A stretch of DNA of 64,000 bases from Chryseobacterium pennipullorum. Its GTDB lineage: Bacteria > Bacteroidota > Bacteroidia > Flavobacteriales > Weeksellaceae. Location of the stretch: positions 62,001 through 126,000 of the forward strand of contig NZ_QNVV01000004.1 in assembly GCF_003384725.1 (NCBI RefSeq), in the 5' to 3' direction. The notes below the pieces were generated by a model. That model made no database searches, had not been told where the DNA came from, and saw only the letters and a list, made by a program, of their open reading frames with translations. Positions 32,487-42,041 of the stretch are shown here, one piece after another (position 1 is the stretch's first letter; every line of letters starts with the position of its first letter). The position numbers and the translations under genes were made by a program.

Positions 32487-32615
32487 TTACTGTAAATAAT
32501 TTCCAAAGTCAGCACATTTCGCCTCATTCCATATCATCTCATCATATCCAAATATCCCCTTTACAAAAGGGTTTTCGCATAGTTCTGCATTGATATGTGC
32601 TCTTTGTATTGTCAT
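32487..32615 (-). CDS. Small ORF 2, 42 aa
   Basis: From ATG 32615 the peptide starts MTIQRAHINAEL and ends DFGNYLQ, with two Cys and two aromatic clusters. A TATCTTTG element (32627-32634) lies 11 nt upstream of the ATG, without a clear -33 partner. Its layout (42 codons, then a strong terminator) mirrors small ORF 1, though the two peptides share little sequence. No family recognised. Confidence 0.5.
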   Translation of the reverse strand: MTIQRAHINAELCENPFVKGIFGYDEMIWNEAKCADFGNYLQ

Positions 32616-32852
32616 AATTTCTGGCGCAAAGATAAATCTTTTTTATTATTATTCTATAATTCTCACTGAACAGGGTAATAAAAATAACGGGTCATGATGG
32701 CCTTGAACAGGGTGGATCCCGCTTTTTTTTATTGCCAAGTTGTATTCCAAACTGATTCTTTTATGGGGACCAATTACCATTGATTTGATGAAACTCAGAT
32801 TATTTCTTTGCTCAGGAACTTCCTCTTCAATTTTTTCTTCAATCTGATTATA

Positions 32853-33872
32853 TTAATTTCTGAACATCTTATTTCGGGACGTTTTAAATCTGGAAATATC
32901 TTTAAGAATCACCCCATCGTCAGGATTAAAGTGTTTCAGTTCATTCACAATCTCGGAGCGAGAACCTACCTTCTCCGCAATAATTTCATAGGCAATACTT
33001 CTGGTCGCAGCCTGCAGTTCAGGATCTTTTCTGAACTCATGTTTCATCGCTTCCAGATAGATCATTTTTTTATACTCCGGTGTTTTTTCATAGAGGCTTC
33101 TGATTTGTGTTTCGAGCTCTTTAACCTCAACAATATTGGCAAAATAATTATTAAGGCAATTGAATGAATCTTTATCATCTTCCCATCCTTTCAGCAATAT
33201 TTTTTGAGCAGCTTCTGTTTTTTCCATTTTTTTCCGGTACACCAAAGAAGCTTTTACCATCTGGTTGTTGGCTACATAGTCATCGGCAACGATCTGGTAA
33301 TAATGATGTGCATTTCCTATATCGTGGATCTCTTTATACAGATCCCCTACTTTTTCTTTCTGCTCCATTTCTTTGTAAAGGTCGATTGCCTTTTTATACT
33401 GCTTCGCTTTTTCATAACATACGGCCGCATCAGATTTATTTTTGAGCTTTTTAAGATATACTGCTGCGGCTTCATTATAGAACCCTCCGTTTTCCAATGT
33501 TTTTGCTCCCCTATAGTTATCCTGAAGCAGATTCATATAGACCCTCGCTGCTTTTTTATACTCTTTTTCATCAATGTATTTTTCGGCTAGTGCTTCATAT
33601 TTGCTGCGTATCCTGTCAAATAATGAAGATTCGAGATAAAAATTCCCACCACCGGAACCTTTCCTTCCGGAGCGGTTGCTGTTGCGTTCTTTGTCCTTCA
33701 GAGAAGTGATTACCATCAGAATGATAAAGGCAACGATTAAAAAAATAACCAATGTTCCCACCACACTCCAGAAGCTTTCATGGAACAACTGAGCAACGAT
33801 TCCTATGATCTTAAACATAGCCAGCAATACAAAAGCGGCTATAAATTTGTCTATAAATTTCTGCTTATTCAT
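32853..33872 (-). CDS. Membrane-anchored TPR protein of the bpX operon
   Basis: 339 aa. Two N-terminal membrane helices (about 9-31 and 37-57), a Gly/Ser/Arg linker, then a row of TPR-like repeats (ALAEKYIDEKEYKKAARVYM, AAVYLKKLKNKSDAAVCYEKAKQYKKAIDLY) up to about residue 230. No catalytic motif. It overlaps the preceding gene by 8 nt and ends the six-gene MoxR-vWA operon. It probably presents a TPR platform at the cytoplasmic membrane. Confidence 0.75.
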   Translation of the reverse strand: MNKQKFIDKFIAAFVLLAMFKIIGIVAQLFHESFWSVVGTLVIFLIVAFIILMVITSLKDKERNSNRSGRKGSGGGNFYLESSLFDRIRSKYEALAEKYIDEKEYKKAARVYMNLLQDNYRGAKTLENGGFYNEAAAVYLKKLKNKSDAAVCYEKAKQYKKAIDLYKEMEQKEKVGDLYKEIHDIGNAHHYYQIVADDYVANNQMVKASLVYRKKMEKTEAAQKILLKGWEDDKDSFNCLNNYFANIVEVKELETQIRSLYEKTPEYKKMIYLEAMKHEFRKDPELQAATRSIAYEIIAEKVGSRSEIVNELKHFNPDDGVILKDISRFKTSRNKMFRN

Positions 33873-35562
33873 CGTCTTCTGAGTTTAAAATGGTTTTATC
33901 CTCTCTGAAGAGACGGTAGAGGAGCAATACGACCACGACGACCAGGGCCCACACAAACCAGTTGTATCCGAACATTTTTACCAATGGATAAAACAGGTAT
34001 ACAAGCATGGCCACTAGGATCACGATCAGAACAAGCTTGATCCAACCGGGAACGCTGTCACCTCCGATACTCAATGATTTCCTTTTAAAAATGAAGGAAT
34101 ACAATCCTACCGCAGCAATCATCAATATAACAAGATACAAAATATCTGAAACCGGAGTTTCCTTTTGCAGCTGACTTCCATTATTTTCAACAGCTTTTAC
34201 TTTCGATTTCTGAGCAGATGCAGAAGCAGGGTCTGCTAAATCTATCGTTCCGTACAGTCGCCCCAATGAATCAGCCACCAGCGCCTGTTTTTTCTTCAGA
34301 ATATATCTGATAACCTCCCCGTTGACGGCTTTTCCCTGGGTATACTGCTTCAGCGAGTCCGAAATTTTACGTTTCAGCTTTTCTGTTCCCTGGACAAGGT
34401 ACTTTGTAATTTTTTGAGTATAAATTATTTTAAGAGAATCTCTGCTGTTTTTTTCTCTGTTCCCCAGCTTTACCAGATCCTTCCCTATTTCATTTACATT
34501 TCTTCCGCCCGATTTTTTATAATCTTCCTTATCCTTTTCACTTCGGGATTCCATCAGCCCTGCGTTAAGCAATTCATTGCCCAGCCCCTTTCTCTGCTGA
34601 TGGTATAAAGAATCAATCTTCCGGTCTATTTCAGAAGTTCCGGACTGAAAAGCAATCATGTCTGCCGGAGCTTTTACGGCATCCGTTACAATAGTTCCCG
34701 AAGAAGGTCCGGTCTGTCCCTGTTCTGTATTGCTTTTATCTGATGGAAGCACGATCTTAAGAACAATCGCTATGACAATAACACTCCAGAAAACCCTTCG
34801 GAAATTTTTTGTACCGGCACTTTCCGGTTGGTCTTTGGAATTGTTGCCAAAGAGACCTTCAAGCCAGGTAAACTTTGCAAACCCGTCTCCCCTTGATGTC
34901 CCTAAAATGTCTAGGGGAACACCTAGGTCTATGGCTCTTTCAGGATATTTTTCAATATAATTAAGGTATTTTTCGATTTCTTTTTTGTTACCGGCCATCA
35001 CTTTTTTAAGATCAAACGGTAGGCTGTTCATCCATTCTTCTTCACTTTTCGGAGGCTGTAATGCTTCCAGGACCTTATCGTCATCCATCTCTACGGTATA
35101 ACGCTCTATTTTCCTGGGTATCTGAACACCATTCAAAGGTTTTCTGACGGTTGCTTTTATTGTACCTGGTTCCATAATCAGGGCACTCCAGTCGATCTGC
35201 TCAGAAAGTTTTACCATGCCGAATTCGGGATGCATAATCAGGAAATCAGCTTCCAGCCGTTGCCAGTCTTCAGGATTTATCCTGGGATAAAAAGTAGTGT
35301 TTTCGGGAATAAAAAGTTTATCGTCCACTTCCTGAAAGAAGGCATTTCTACCAATTTCCTGCGGCAGTCTATTGTCAAAGATCAGAAAACATCCGTACAA
35401 TACATTCGGCAGATCTGATGGGATCGCATAAGCTTTCACCTGGCGGAGACTGATGTCCAGGAGTTCTATTTCCTGAAGCCATACCACTGGTGAAGAACCT
35501 TTGATCAAAAGTCCTTTTTTAGGATAGTTATTTTTCGGAAAAGGTTTGATTCTAAGCTCCAT
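33865..35562 (-). CDS. Membrane protein of the MoxR-vWA-beta-propeller system (bpX-type)
   Basis: 565 aa. A soluble N-terminal domain (about 1-150, with the segment PSDLPNVLYGCFLIFDNRL) is of the kind found in bpX proteins. A helical linker follows, then a membrane helix near 262-278 and three more near 475-555. I cannot assign a bpX number with confidence. It overlaps its neighbours by 11 and 8 nt, so translation is coupled. Likely the membrane component that carries the complex. Confidence 0.65.
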   Translation of the reverse strand: MELRIKPFPKNNYPKKGLLIKGSSPVVWLQEIELLDISLRQVKAYAIPSDLPNVLYGCFLIFDNRLPQEIGRNAFFQEVDDKLFIPENTTFYPRINPEDWQRLEADFLIMHPEFGMVKLSEQIDWSALIMEPGTIKATVRKPLNGVQIPRKIERYTVEMDDDKVLEALQPPKSEEEWMNSLPFDLKKVMAGNKKEIEKYLNYIEKYPERAIDLGVPLDILGTSRGDGFAKFTWLEGLFGNNSKDQPESAGTKNFRRVFWSVIVIAIVLKIVLPSDKSNTEQGQTGPSSGTIVTDAVKAPADMIAFQSGTSEIDRKIDSLYHQQRKGLGNELLNAGLMESRSEKDKEDYKKSGGRNVNEIGKDLVKLGNREKNSRDSLKIIYTQKITKYLVQGTEKLKRKISDSLKQYTQGKAVNGEVIRYILKKKQALVADSLGRLYGTIDLADPASASAQKSKVKAVENNGSQLQKETPVSDILYLVILMIAAVGLYSFIFKRKSLSIGGDSVPGWIKLVLIVILVAMLVYLFYPLVKMFGYNWFVWALVVVVVLLLYRLFREDKTILNSEDDE

Positions 35563-37927
35563 AATTCAAGATCTGTTCAATAAAAGCTTTTAAAAACCGT
35601 TCGCACATCTCATCCATCGTTTTCACTTTCAATAGCGCATGTTCGGGAAGGTAATATTCTGATCCGCCAAATTCAGTATGGGTAGACAGTGACAGAAAGC
35701 CGCTGGCAGTGGAAGGAATAAAAAACTCTTCTATGCCTTTATTGCTGCTTCTGAAGATGAGCATTCCCCGGTGATCTGTAATGATCTCACTGCCATCGGG
35801 AAAGGTAAATTTATTCTTATGCTGCTCCGCAAAAATTTTAAGATCAAATTTGTTTTTCGAGAAGGTAAGTGTATTTTCCGAGGCACTGTACAATTCATTT
35901 CCGGAAATAACAAGATTCTCATACCCGTTGATTCCGATTGTATGAAAGTTGTTGATGATCCTCAATCCGCTCCCGTTCAGCTTGGCTACCTCGGCTTCTG
36001 CCTTGGTATTGTTTTTTTCAATAGTCTTGTCTTTACCTGTGATCGCCTCAAGGGAAATGTTTCCATCGATATTTATTTTATAGTAAGCAGGATTTTCCGG
36101 ATGATGCAGATAGAAGCTCTTACCAAAATAAATCAGTTCATAGGAAGAAGGGATATTCATTCCCGTAAGGTTCTGTTCAGAATATTCTTTGGTATTAAGG
36201 TTCAGTTTTGAAATAAGTTTTTTATCCGGCTGATACTGACACAGTATAAAATGTTGCTGCCTGTTCTTAGCCAGTGCAAACTGCCCCCTGGGTTTAACTG
36301 AGATATTCTCAAATAGAACTTCACAGCCGTGATATGTTTTGTAATAATCGTAAGAATGTCTGTCATAGTAATTGTCAGACAGATAGGTTTTCAGCAGCTG
36401 TTTTTTTGAGCTTAGAATGAAAAATTCTCCTTCATAAAGAAACTGAGCCATTTTATTGATGGGTGCCGGAAATAAGATCGGATAGTTCTGGGGAAGATCT
36501 GTTCTCCTTGCGTTGCTGTCGCCTGCAGAATGCTTTTGCCGTGGCGGGTGCGCCCAAAGTTCCTGCAATGGAAGCTTTATCTTTTGAATATGTTTTCGGG
36601 CTCCTTTGTGATGCTTGTAAAAATTAATTTCACCATCTGAACTGGTCGTCACCAAAAATTTAAGGCGGTCTCTGTTCTGATGAACGATGCGCTGCACTTT
36701 TTCATCCATCATATTTTCCTGATGGGTAATGAAGAAGACTTCAATATCCTTTTCAGTATGCTGCTTCTCAAAAAAGCGGTCGAGCGCTTCTGAGACTTCC
36801 AGGACGGGGCTTACCTGATTAAGATTTTCAATCACACCCTCCAAGTGATCCAACGAAATAGGAATTACTGTCTGACCGAGCGCAAAAACCTTACACTCAG
36901 AATGGGCTTTCGGATGCTTGATGACCGCAATGGCTGACGCAAAAGCCAGCACTTTTGGCGTTCCCCAGTTTCTGAGCGAAGTATCAATAAGAATTACTCT
37001 TTCGAAAATATTTTCTTCAGGTGGTATTTCTCTCTGGATATATAAGGCTTCATTATTGGCTACACGATTCATAAACACCTCATCTTCATGGGCAAATTCT
37101 GAAAGGAGCATCCTGTTAAAATCCCCTTTGTTGGTCATATCCGAAATTCCGCCGATAGGTTGTTGTCCCGGAGAAAGGTGGCGCATCGGGATTTTCAGAC
37201 CGCTCCAGATTCTCTTGACAAGACTCCCTACCTGGAATGTTTTCGGGTCTTCTGTAAGCTCTTTGATAAAGTTTTTATCTGTTTCCGTGGTTGTTTCCTG
37301 CTGCCCAACCTCATCATCCAGCTCAGGCTCAATAAAGCCTTTCATTGCCTCAGCAATAGACTGAACGGTGGGAAAGGCTTCATTCAGATCCAAAGCATTC
37401 AGATCTCTGTTCAATATGGATGGCCCGGCATGTTGTTTTTCAGCACTGGCAGACAGCTCCTGAGGCCTTTTAGAATATATTTTTAAATTCAGCGCGGCAG
37501 AACCGGGAGATATCCTGTAATGCGCGTGCTTAAAAAGGGTCTGCAGAAGTACAATTCTATTCTGCTTTTGCTTGTACACTGCAGGCAATGCTTTTATTTT
37601 CTCAAGAAATTCGATTTCTTTTTCTGCATTGAACTCAAAATTCCCCATGCTGTAAAAATCTGCAGTACGTCTCAAAGGTCCTGCAAAATCAACATATCCG
37701 TCCTGCATAGCATACAAAATCATAAGCAAAGCCCCAAACGGAGGCCAGCCCTGCGGTTGAAGTTCTTTCAGAATTTCCATCACATAATGGCGATAAGCAA
37801 TAGGCCCCACTCCTGGCACCGAGATGAGATTATGGTCGTGATATCCGGAATCCCCGGGAACATCTTCATCAGTTTTCCATTCCCAGAAGTAATTCTCGTA
37901 GGACTGGAAATAGGCCTTTAGCTCCAT
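35552..37927 (-). CDS. vWA plus beta-propeller-like protein of the bpX system
   Basis: 791 aa. The N-terminal ~220 residues are helical. A von Willebrand A domain follows from about 307, with VILIDTSLRN where the MIDAS should be (D315, S317, but Arg in place of the last Ser). The C-terminal ~300 residues are rich in short repeated beta strands (for example FYLHHPENPAYYKINIDGN), consistent with a beta-propeller. This is the vWA/propeller member of MoxR-vWA-bpX ternary systems. It overlaps both neighbours by about 10 nt. Confidence 0.75.
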   Translation of the reverse strand: MELKAYFQSYENYFWEWKTDEDVPGDSGYHDHNLISVPGVGPIAYRHYVMEILKELQPQGWPPFGALLMILYAMQDGYVDFAGPLRRTADFYSMGNFEFNAEKEIEFLEKIKALPAVYKQKQNRIVLLQTLFKHAHYRISPGSAALNLKIYSKRPQELSASAEKQHAGPSILNRDLNALDLNEAFPTVQSIAEAMKGFIEPELDDEVGQQETTTETDKNFIKELTEDPKTFQVGSLVKRIWSGLKIPMRHLSPGQQPIGGISDMTNKGDFNRMLLSEFAHEDEVFMNRVANNEALYIQREIPPEENIFERVILIDTSLRNWGTPKVLAFASAIAVIKHPKAHSECKVFALGQTVIPISLDHLEGVIENLNQVSPVLEVSEALDRFFEKQHTEKDIEVFFITHQENMMDEKVQRIVHQNRDRLKFLVTTSSDGEINFYKHHKGARKHIQKIKLPLQELWAHPPRQKHSAGDSNARRTDLPQNYPILFPAPINKMAQFLYEGEFFILSSKKQLLKTYLSDNYYDRHSYDYYKTYHGCEVLFENISVKPRGQFALAKNRQQHFILCQYQPDKKLISKLNLNTKEYSEQNLTGMNIPSSYELIYFGKSFYLHHPENPAYYKINIDGNISLEAITGKDKTIEKNNTKAEAEVAKLNGSGLRIINNFHTIGINGYENLVISGNELYSASENTLTFSKNKFDLKIFAEQHKNKFTFPDGSEIITDHRGMLIFRSSNKGIEEFFIPSTASGFLSLSTHTEFGGSEYYLPEHALLKVKTMDEMCERFLKAFIEQILNYGA

Positions 37928-38661
37928 TCTTTTGATTTTTCTGTAAGACGGAATGAACTTAACGACAGGGGCCGGAAATCATTTTCTTTCAGGGCAAGAT
38001 AATTCCCGTTTTCATCCCATAATAACCATCCGTCCTCTTCATTATTATATTTCTGCTGCAGAAATGTGCTCAGATTTTTAAATTCAAAATCAAAACCGGC
38101 TGGCAACAGATGACCGTTTTTGGTCCAGTATGTTTTTCCCGGAAAACTCAAAAGAGGAATTCCGAGAAAAAGCGCATTGTCATCAATAACCGTCCATTTG
38201 ATTCTTTCAAGCTTGAATGTGGCTATGGCAGCCATACTTTCTTTAATATTGTCCAGTCTGCTCAGCAGAGCGATGACCGGCTGTTCTTCATTGCTTTCCT
38301 TCAGTCTGATCTGTACCTGTTCGCTGATCCCGAAATAATTTTGGTTGGAAGCCGGAAAACTAAGGCGCAAAGCAGTATCGATAGCCCTCCAAAGCAATGC
38401 GGTTCTCATTTTTTTTGTCGGAACCAATGCATCTTTTTTAAATAAAAGCTCTTCACGAAGCTCATACATGATAAAATCCGGCAGCTGATGGGTCTCCGGG
38501 GATCCGGCCTGCTCTATGGTAAAGCCTTTCAGCCAGATTGTCTCTTCATCTATAGCCAAATGAACATTCTTCCAGTCCCGTATTGAGCCCAGAAAGTCTT
38601 CATTGGCCCGCGGAATTTCCGCCCAAAATTCCTTTATATGCTTTGAAGGATCTTCTGCCAT
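37918..38661 (-). CDS. bpX-system accessory protein
   Basis: 247 aa, soluble. The C-terminal half has repeated strand-loop elements around LLSFPGKTYWTKNGHLLPAGFDFEF that read like a small beta domain. No enzyme motif. It overlaps the MoxR gene by 28 nt and the vWA gene by 10 nt, which is the basis for assigning it to the system. A bpX family match is likely, but I cannot say which. Confidence 0.6.
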   Translation of the reverse strand: MAEDPSKHIKEFWAEIPRANEDFLGSIRDWKNVHLAIDEETIWLKGFTIEQAGSPETHQLPDFIMYELREELLFKKDALVPTKKMRTALLWRAIDTALRLSFPASNQNYFGISEQVQIRLKESNEEQPVIALLSRLDNIKESMAAIATFKLERIKWTVIDDNALFLGIPLLSFPGKTYWTKNGHLLPAGFDFEFKNLSTFLQQKYNNEEDGWLLWDENGNYLALKENDFRPLSLSSFRLTEKSKEWS

Positions 38662-39767
38662 AAGCTTTCAATTTCTTGCTGAATATACTGTTTCTGTTCC
38701 GGATTTCTGATCCAGTCACAACGGGTCTGAAGATAGCGTAATTTATCTTTAATCACATTCTGCTCTTCAAAGCTCAGCAGACCTCCGTTCCATTTTTCAA
38801 CCAGGATCATCACGTCCTTCATCACTTCTTCAGGATCAGGCGTTTTATTTTGCATCGCCTGTGGATGGGATTGGGGATGGTCATCTTTTTCTATAGTTCT
38901 GTTGACGATCCCTTCCAGAATTTCTATCTGCTCTTCAGTATCCCAGATATGCTTCAGCACCCAAAGATCTGAAAGAACGGCTTCCGTTCGTCCACATATC
39001 AGGGCACTTGCCGCAATAAGATTCTGAAGCTTTACTGCTCTGCGGTCTGAAATGGCAATCCCTGTGTTTCTCAGGCTCATAATGGTATTGAGATAGACTT
39101 CATAGATCGGTTTAAGATTCACCGTTCTGCAAAGATTCTGAAGCATCCTGATTTCCTCGGCATGAATTTCCGGAATTCCGGTTTCGTCTTCAGTCTCTAG
39201 TTTTCTTCCGGCAAGCAATACCTGCTGAAGTAATTCCGGTTGTACGTAATCTACATTGATCCGTACCAGAAAACGGTCAAACAACGCATGCAGCGCCTCA
39301 TCCTCAGGGAGAACATTACTGGCTCCCACAAACATAAGAGCCGGAAGACGTTTGGTTTCTTTTCCTCTTTTGAATATTTTTTCGTTGAGGGCCGTCAGCA
39401 GCGAATTCAGAATGGCAGAATTTGCATTGAAGATCTCATCCAGAAAAACCATAGAAGCTTCCGGCATCATTCCCTCTGTATTGGTAAGAAGCTCACCTTC
39501 TTTTAATTTTCTGATATCAAAAGGACCAAAAATTTCATTTGGCTCTGTAAAACGGGTGAGCAGGTATTCAAAATTCTTTCCGTCTTTAACGGTCTTTGAC
39601 AAAGTCCGTACAATGGCTGACTTTGCAGTACCCGGAGGGCCATATAAAAAGGCATTTTCTCTGGCCAGGAGACATATTCCGAGCAGATCTACCACATCAT
39701 TTTTGCCTACGAAAGTGTCTTTTACATAGGTGAGAACCGTATTGAGTGTATCGATATTCTGAGTCAT
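38634..39767 (-). CDS. MoxR-family AAA+ ATPase
   Basis: 377 aa. Walker A GPPGTAKS (43-50), Walker B MVFLDEIFNANSAILNSLL (F108-D110-E111), sensor-type segment LMFVGASNVLPEDE and the arginine-finger region ALFDRFLVRI. MoxR ATPases work as chaperone-like partners of vWA proteins, here the 791-aa protein two genes downstream. A C-terminal extension (about 300-377) is helical. It is second in the six-gene operon, 14 nt after the first gene. Confidence 0.92.
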   Translation of the reverse strand: MTQNIDTLNTVLTYVKDTFVGKNDVVDLLGICLLARENAFLYGPPGTAKSAIVRTLSKTVKDGKNFEYLLTRFTEPNEIFGPFDIRKLKEGELLTNTEGMMPEASMVFLDEIFNANSAILNSLLTALNEKIFKRGKETKRLPALMFVGASNVLPEDEALHALFDRFLVRINVDYVQPELLQQVLLAGRKLETEDETGIPEIHAEEIRMLQNLCRTVNLKPIYEVYLNTIMSLRNTGIAISDRRAVKLQNLIAASALICGRTEAVLSDLWVLKHIWDTEEQIEILEGIVNRTIEKDDHPQSHPQAMQNKTPDPEEVMKDVMILVEKWNGGLLSFEEQNVIKDKLRYLQTRCDWIRNPEQKQYIQQEIESLWQKILQSI

Positions 39768-39781
39768 GGATTTCTTCGTTA

Positions 39782-40411
39782 TTATTTTAATTCTTTCCAG
39801 AATGCATCTTTATGCATCCCGAATTCTGCCTTAAGCAGGCTATTGATCAACGGAATTTCAGCCAGCTTCCCATCTTTCTCCTGTACAATTCTTTCCAGAT
39901 ACAGTTTGCGGTACGTTCGGTCTTTCAGCTCTTCTTCCCAATTCACCCTTTGCAGATCCAGATCATATCCCACTGCTGAATAGTGAAATTCTGTGAGTAT
40001 ATCTTCAAGTATTTTAACCAGAGGGTCGTCCGGATCGGTTGTACTTAACGCAACAAGGACCTGAGGCAGAAACCGTAGTGAAAGATCAGCAGACAGTAAT
40101 GAGGAAACATTCCGTACTCCTGTAAATGCCGGAATGAGGTTTTTGATCTTCTTTTCGGTATCTGTTCTTATCATATGGAGCTGTGCACTGTGGTACAGAA
40201 CTTTTGCCGCCCATACTGCTGATGGCCGGTCACAGGGTAGCTGCCCGGATAAAAATTCAAGCCTTTCTTTTTCAAACTCTGCCTCAAAATAATCTGCGGC
40301 TTCGGATTCTTCTTCTGGGGAAATTTCCTGTAAGTCTGAAAAAAGGGTGATGCATTCATTTTTCCTGAGCAGAAAAATCGTATCTAAAAATGGTGATCTG
40401 ATTTCCGTCAT
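39782..40411 (-). CDS. First gene of the MoxR-vWA-bpX operon, helical protein
   Basis: 209 aa, acidic, predicted wholly helical, no signal peptide or motif. Position and orientation (14 nt before MoxR) put it in the ternary system. It may be one of the bpX-associated families, but I do not recognise which. The start at 40411 gives MTEIRSPFLD and is the only good one. Confidence 0.6.
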   Translation of the reverse strand: MTEIRSPFLDTIFLLRKNECITLFSDLQEISPEEESEAADYFEAEFEKERLEFLSGQLPCDRPSAVWAAKVLYHSAQLHMIRTDTEKKIKNLIPAFTGVRNVSSLLSADLSLRFLPQVLVALSTTDPDDPLVKILEDILTEFHYSAVGYDLDLQRVNWEEELKDRTYRKLYLERIVQEKDGKLAEIPLINSLLKAEFGMHKDAFWKELK

Positions 40412-40581
40412 CTAACAAAATTAAAACTATTTCATTGACAACAAAACTTTTGAGAAAAGGATTCATGTTAAATCTGGGCTCCTTTGCCAGTATCGATGAA
40501 ATTTGATCAGTAGATGATAACAGTGACGTGAATTTTGTCTATATCCTTGTTAAGCTTTAAAACTGACATGGGCATAATGGG

Positions 40582-40971
40582 CTAGGCAACTATTTCAATG
40601 ATATTATTTTCAGGATCCAGGATAACGCTTTCATAATATCCATCACCGGTTGTACGGGGTTCTCCGGCTATGGTGTATCCGTTTCTTCTTAAAATTTCGG
40701 TAAGCTCATCTACTTTTTCTTTGTTTTCCACAGAAAATGCCAGGTGAATAATTCCGTACTGTTGGGATTCATACGAGTTCCTGCTTTCTTTGATATCGGG
40801 TCTGGTCATGATTTCAAGCCGGCATCCATTATCAAAGCTTAAGAAATAGGATTGGAAATTTTTACTGGGATTATGGTATTTTTCGTTGGACACCGCTCCA
40901 AAGTACCTTTGATAAAATTCTCTCGTTTTTTCAAGGTCTTTTACCCAAATGGCAATGTGTTCGATTTTCAT
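40582..40971 (-). CDS. VOC-family (glyoxalase-like) protein
   Basis: 129 aa. Classical single VOC unit pair: MKIEHIAIWVKDLEKTREFYQRYFG at the start and ESVILDPENNIIEIV at the end. Metal ligands H5, E (near 54, CRLEIM) , H76 (GIIHLAF) and the terminal E127 are in the expected places, so a functional metal site is likely. It resembles glyoxalase-like lactoylglutathione-lyase family members; substrate unknown. Confidence 0.88.
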   Translation of the reverse strand: MKIEHIAIWVKDLEKTREFYQRYFGAVSNEKYHNPSKNFQSYFLSFDNGCRLEIMTRPDIKESRNSYESQQYGIIHLAFSVENKEKVDELTEILRRNGYTIAGEPRTTGDGYYESVILDPENNIIEIVA

Positions 40972-41223
40972 TTTTTATTATTTTAAAAAAAAATTAATTC
41001 TGTAAAAATAAGATGCTTAGTATTGGTTTGTCTGCTCCCTGTTATGCTATTCTTGTTCTGTATTTGCAACATTTTGTTTACGGTTTAAAATATCATATCT
41101 TCAGGATACCTGGTAAAATAATATATTTAAGCTATTTATTCAGAACATTTTATAAGACAGTCTTTCGTAAAGATGGATTCACCATTTGCCTTTCTGCAAT
41201 AGCAGCGACAATCTAAAAGTTGT

Positions 41224-41231
41224 TATCTTTG
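41224..41231 (+). promoter_or_regulatory. Candidate -7 element of deoD
   Basis: TATCTTTG fits TAnnTTTG and lies 17 nt upstream of the ATG. No TTTG is found at the expected spacing upstream. Confidence 0.4.
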
Positions 41232-41248
41232 CCATTCAAAATTACATT

Positions 41249-41959
41249 ATGAGTATTCACATCAGTGCAAAAAAAGGAGAAATTGCTAAAGTAGTATTGC
41301 AGCCGGGGGATCCGCTTCGTGCACAGTATATTGCTGAGAATTATTTGGAAAATGCCAGGCTGGTAAGCAAAACCAGAGGTATTTTTTATTACACAGGTCT
41401 GTATAAAGGTAAAGAAATTACTGTAGGAGCCAGCGGAATGGGTTTTCCAAGCATAGGAATCTATTCTTTTGAGTTATTTACGGAATATGAAGTAGATACC
41501 ATCATCAGAATAGGAACTTGTGGTGCCTACAATACGGATCTTAAGCTTTTTGATATTTTAAATATTGAAAAGGCAGCCAGTGAAAGTACATACGCAAAGT
41601 ATGCATGGGGAATAGAGGATGAAATCCTTTCTCACCAGGGCAATATTTTCAGTACGATCAATGAAACGTCTAAAGAATTATCGTTGGATGCAAAAGCAAT
41701 CAACATCCACAGCAGTGATATTTTTTACCGGAAAGATCCGAATACCCCTGAGATTGCTACGAAATACAACTGTCCGGCAGTAGAAATGGAAGCTTTTGGA
41801 TTGTTCGCCAATGCTCAGCACTTAGGTAAAAATGCGGCTACGATTTTAACGGTAACCGATATTATTCCGACTCATGAAAAAATTTCTGCTGATGAAAGAG
41901 AAACAGCCTTGAAACCAATGATGGAACTGGCTTTGGAATCAGCAATAAAGAGTTTATAA
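41249..41959 (+). CDS. deoD: Purine-nucleoside phosphorylase (DeoD type)
   Basis: 236 aa from the ATG at 41249 (MSIHISAKKGEIAKVVLQPG). Phosphate-binding GDPLRAQYIAE, the MGFPS loop, RIGTCGAY and the purine/ribose-site VEMEAFGLF match the hexameric bacterial DeoD family in order. It cleaves purine (deoxy)nucleosides with phosphate to base and ribose-1-phosphate for salvage. A longer frame upstream (from 41186) is not family-like. Monocistronic, ending at a shared terminator. Confidence 0.92.
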   Translation: MSIHISAKKGEIAKVVLQPGDPLRAQYIAENYLENARLVSKTRGIFYYTGLYKGKEITVGASGMGFPSIGIYSFELFTEYEVDTIIRIGTCGAYNTDLKLFDILNIEKAASESTYAKYAWGIEDEILSHQGNIFSTINETSKELSLDAKAINIHSSDIFYRKDPNTPEIATKYNCPAVEMEAFGLFANAQHLGKNAATILTVTDIIPTHEKISADERETALKPMMELALESAIKSL

Positions 41960-42003
41960 CGAAAGGCAAAGGCACCTTGCCTGTAACCTTTCAGCCCTAT
42001 AAC

Positions 42004-42041
42004 TAAAAAGAGCTTTACTGGATCAGTAGAGCTCTTTTTTA
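42004..42041. terminator. Bidirectional terminator
   Basis: AAAAAGAGCTTTACTG faces CAGTAGAGCTCTTTTTT around a 3-nt loop, with A and T tracts on both sides. It lies between convergent deoD and tatD. Confidence 0.82.

Noticed and set aside
32853..40411. MoxR-vWA genes as part of a gas-vesicle or methanol-dehydrogenase cluster
   Set aside because: No gas-vesicle or PQQ-dehydrogenase genes are present; gene order fits the MoxR-vWA-bpX type instead.
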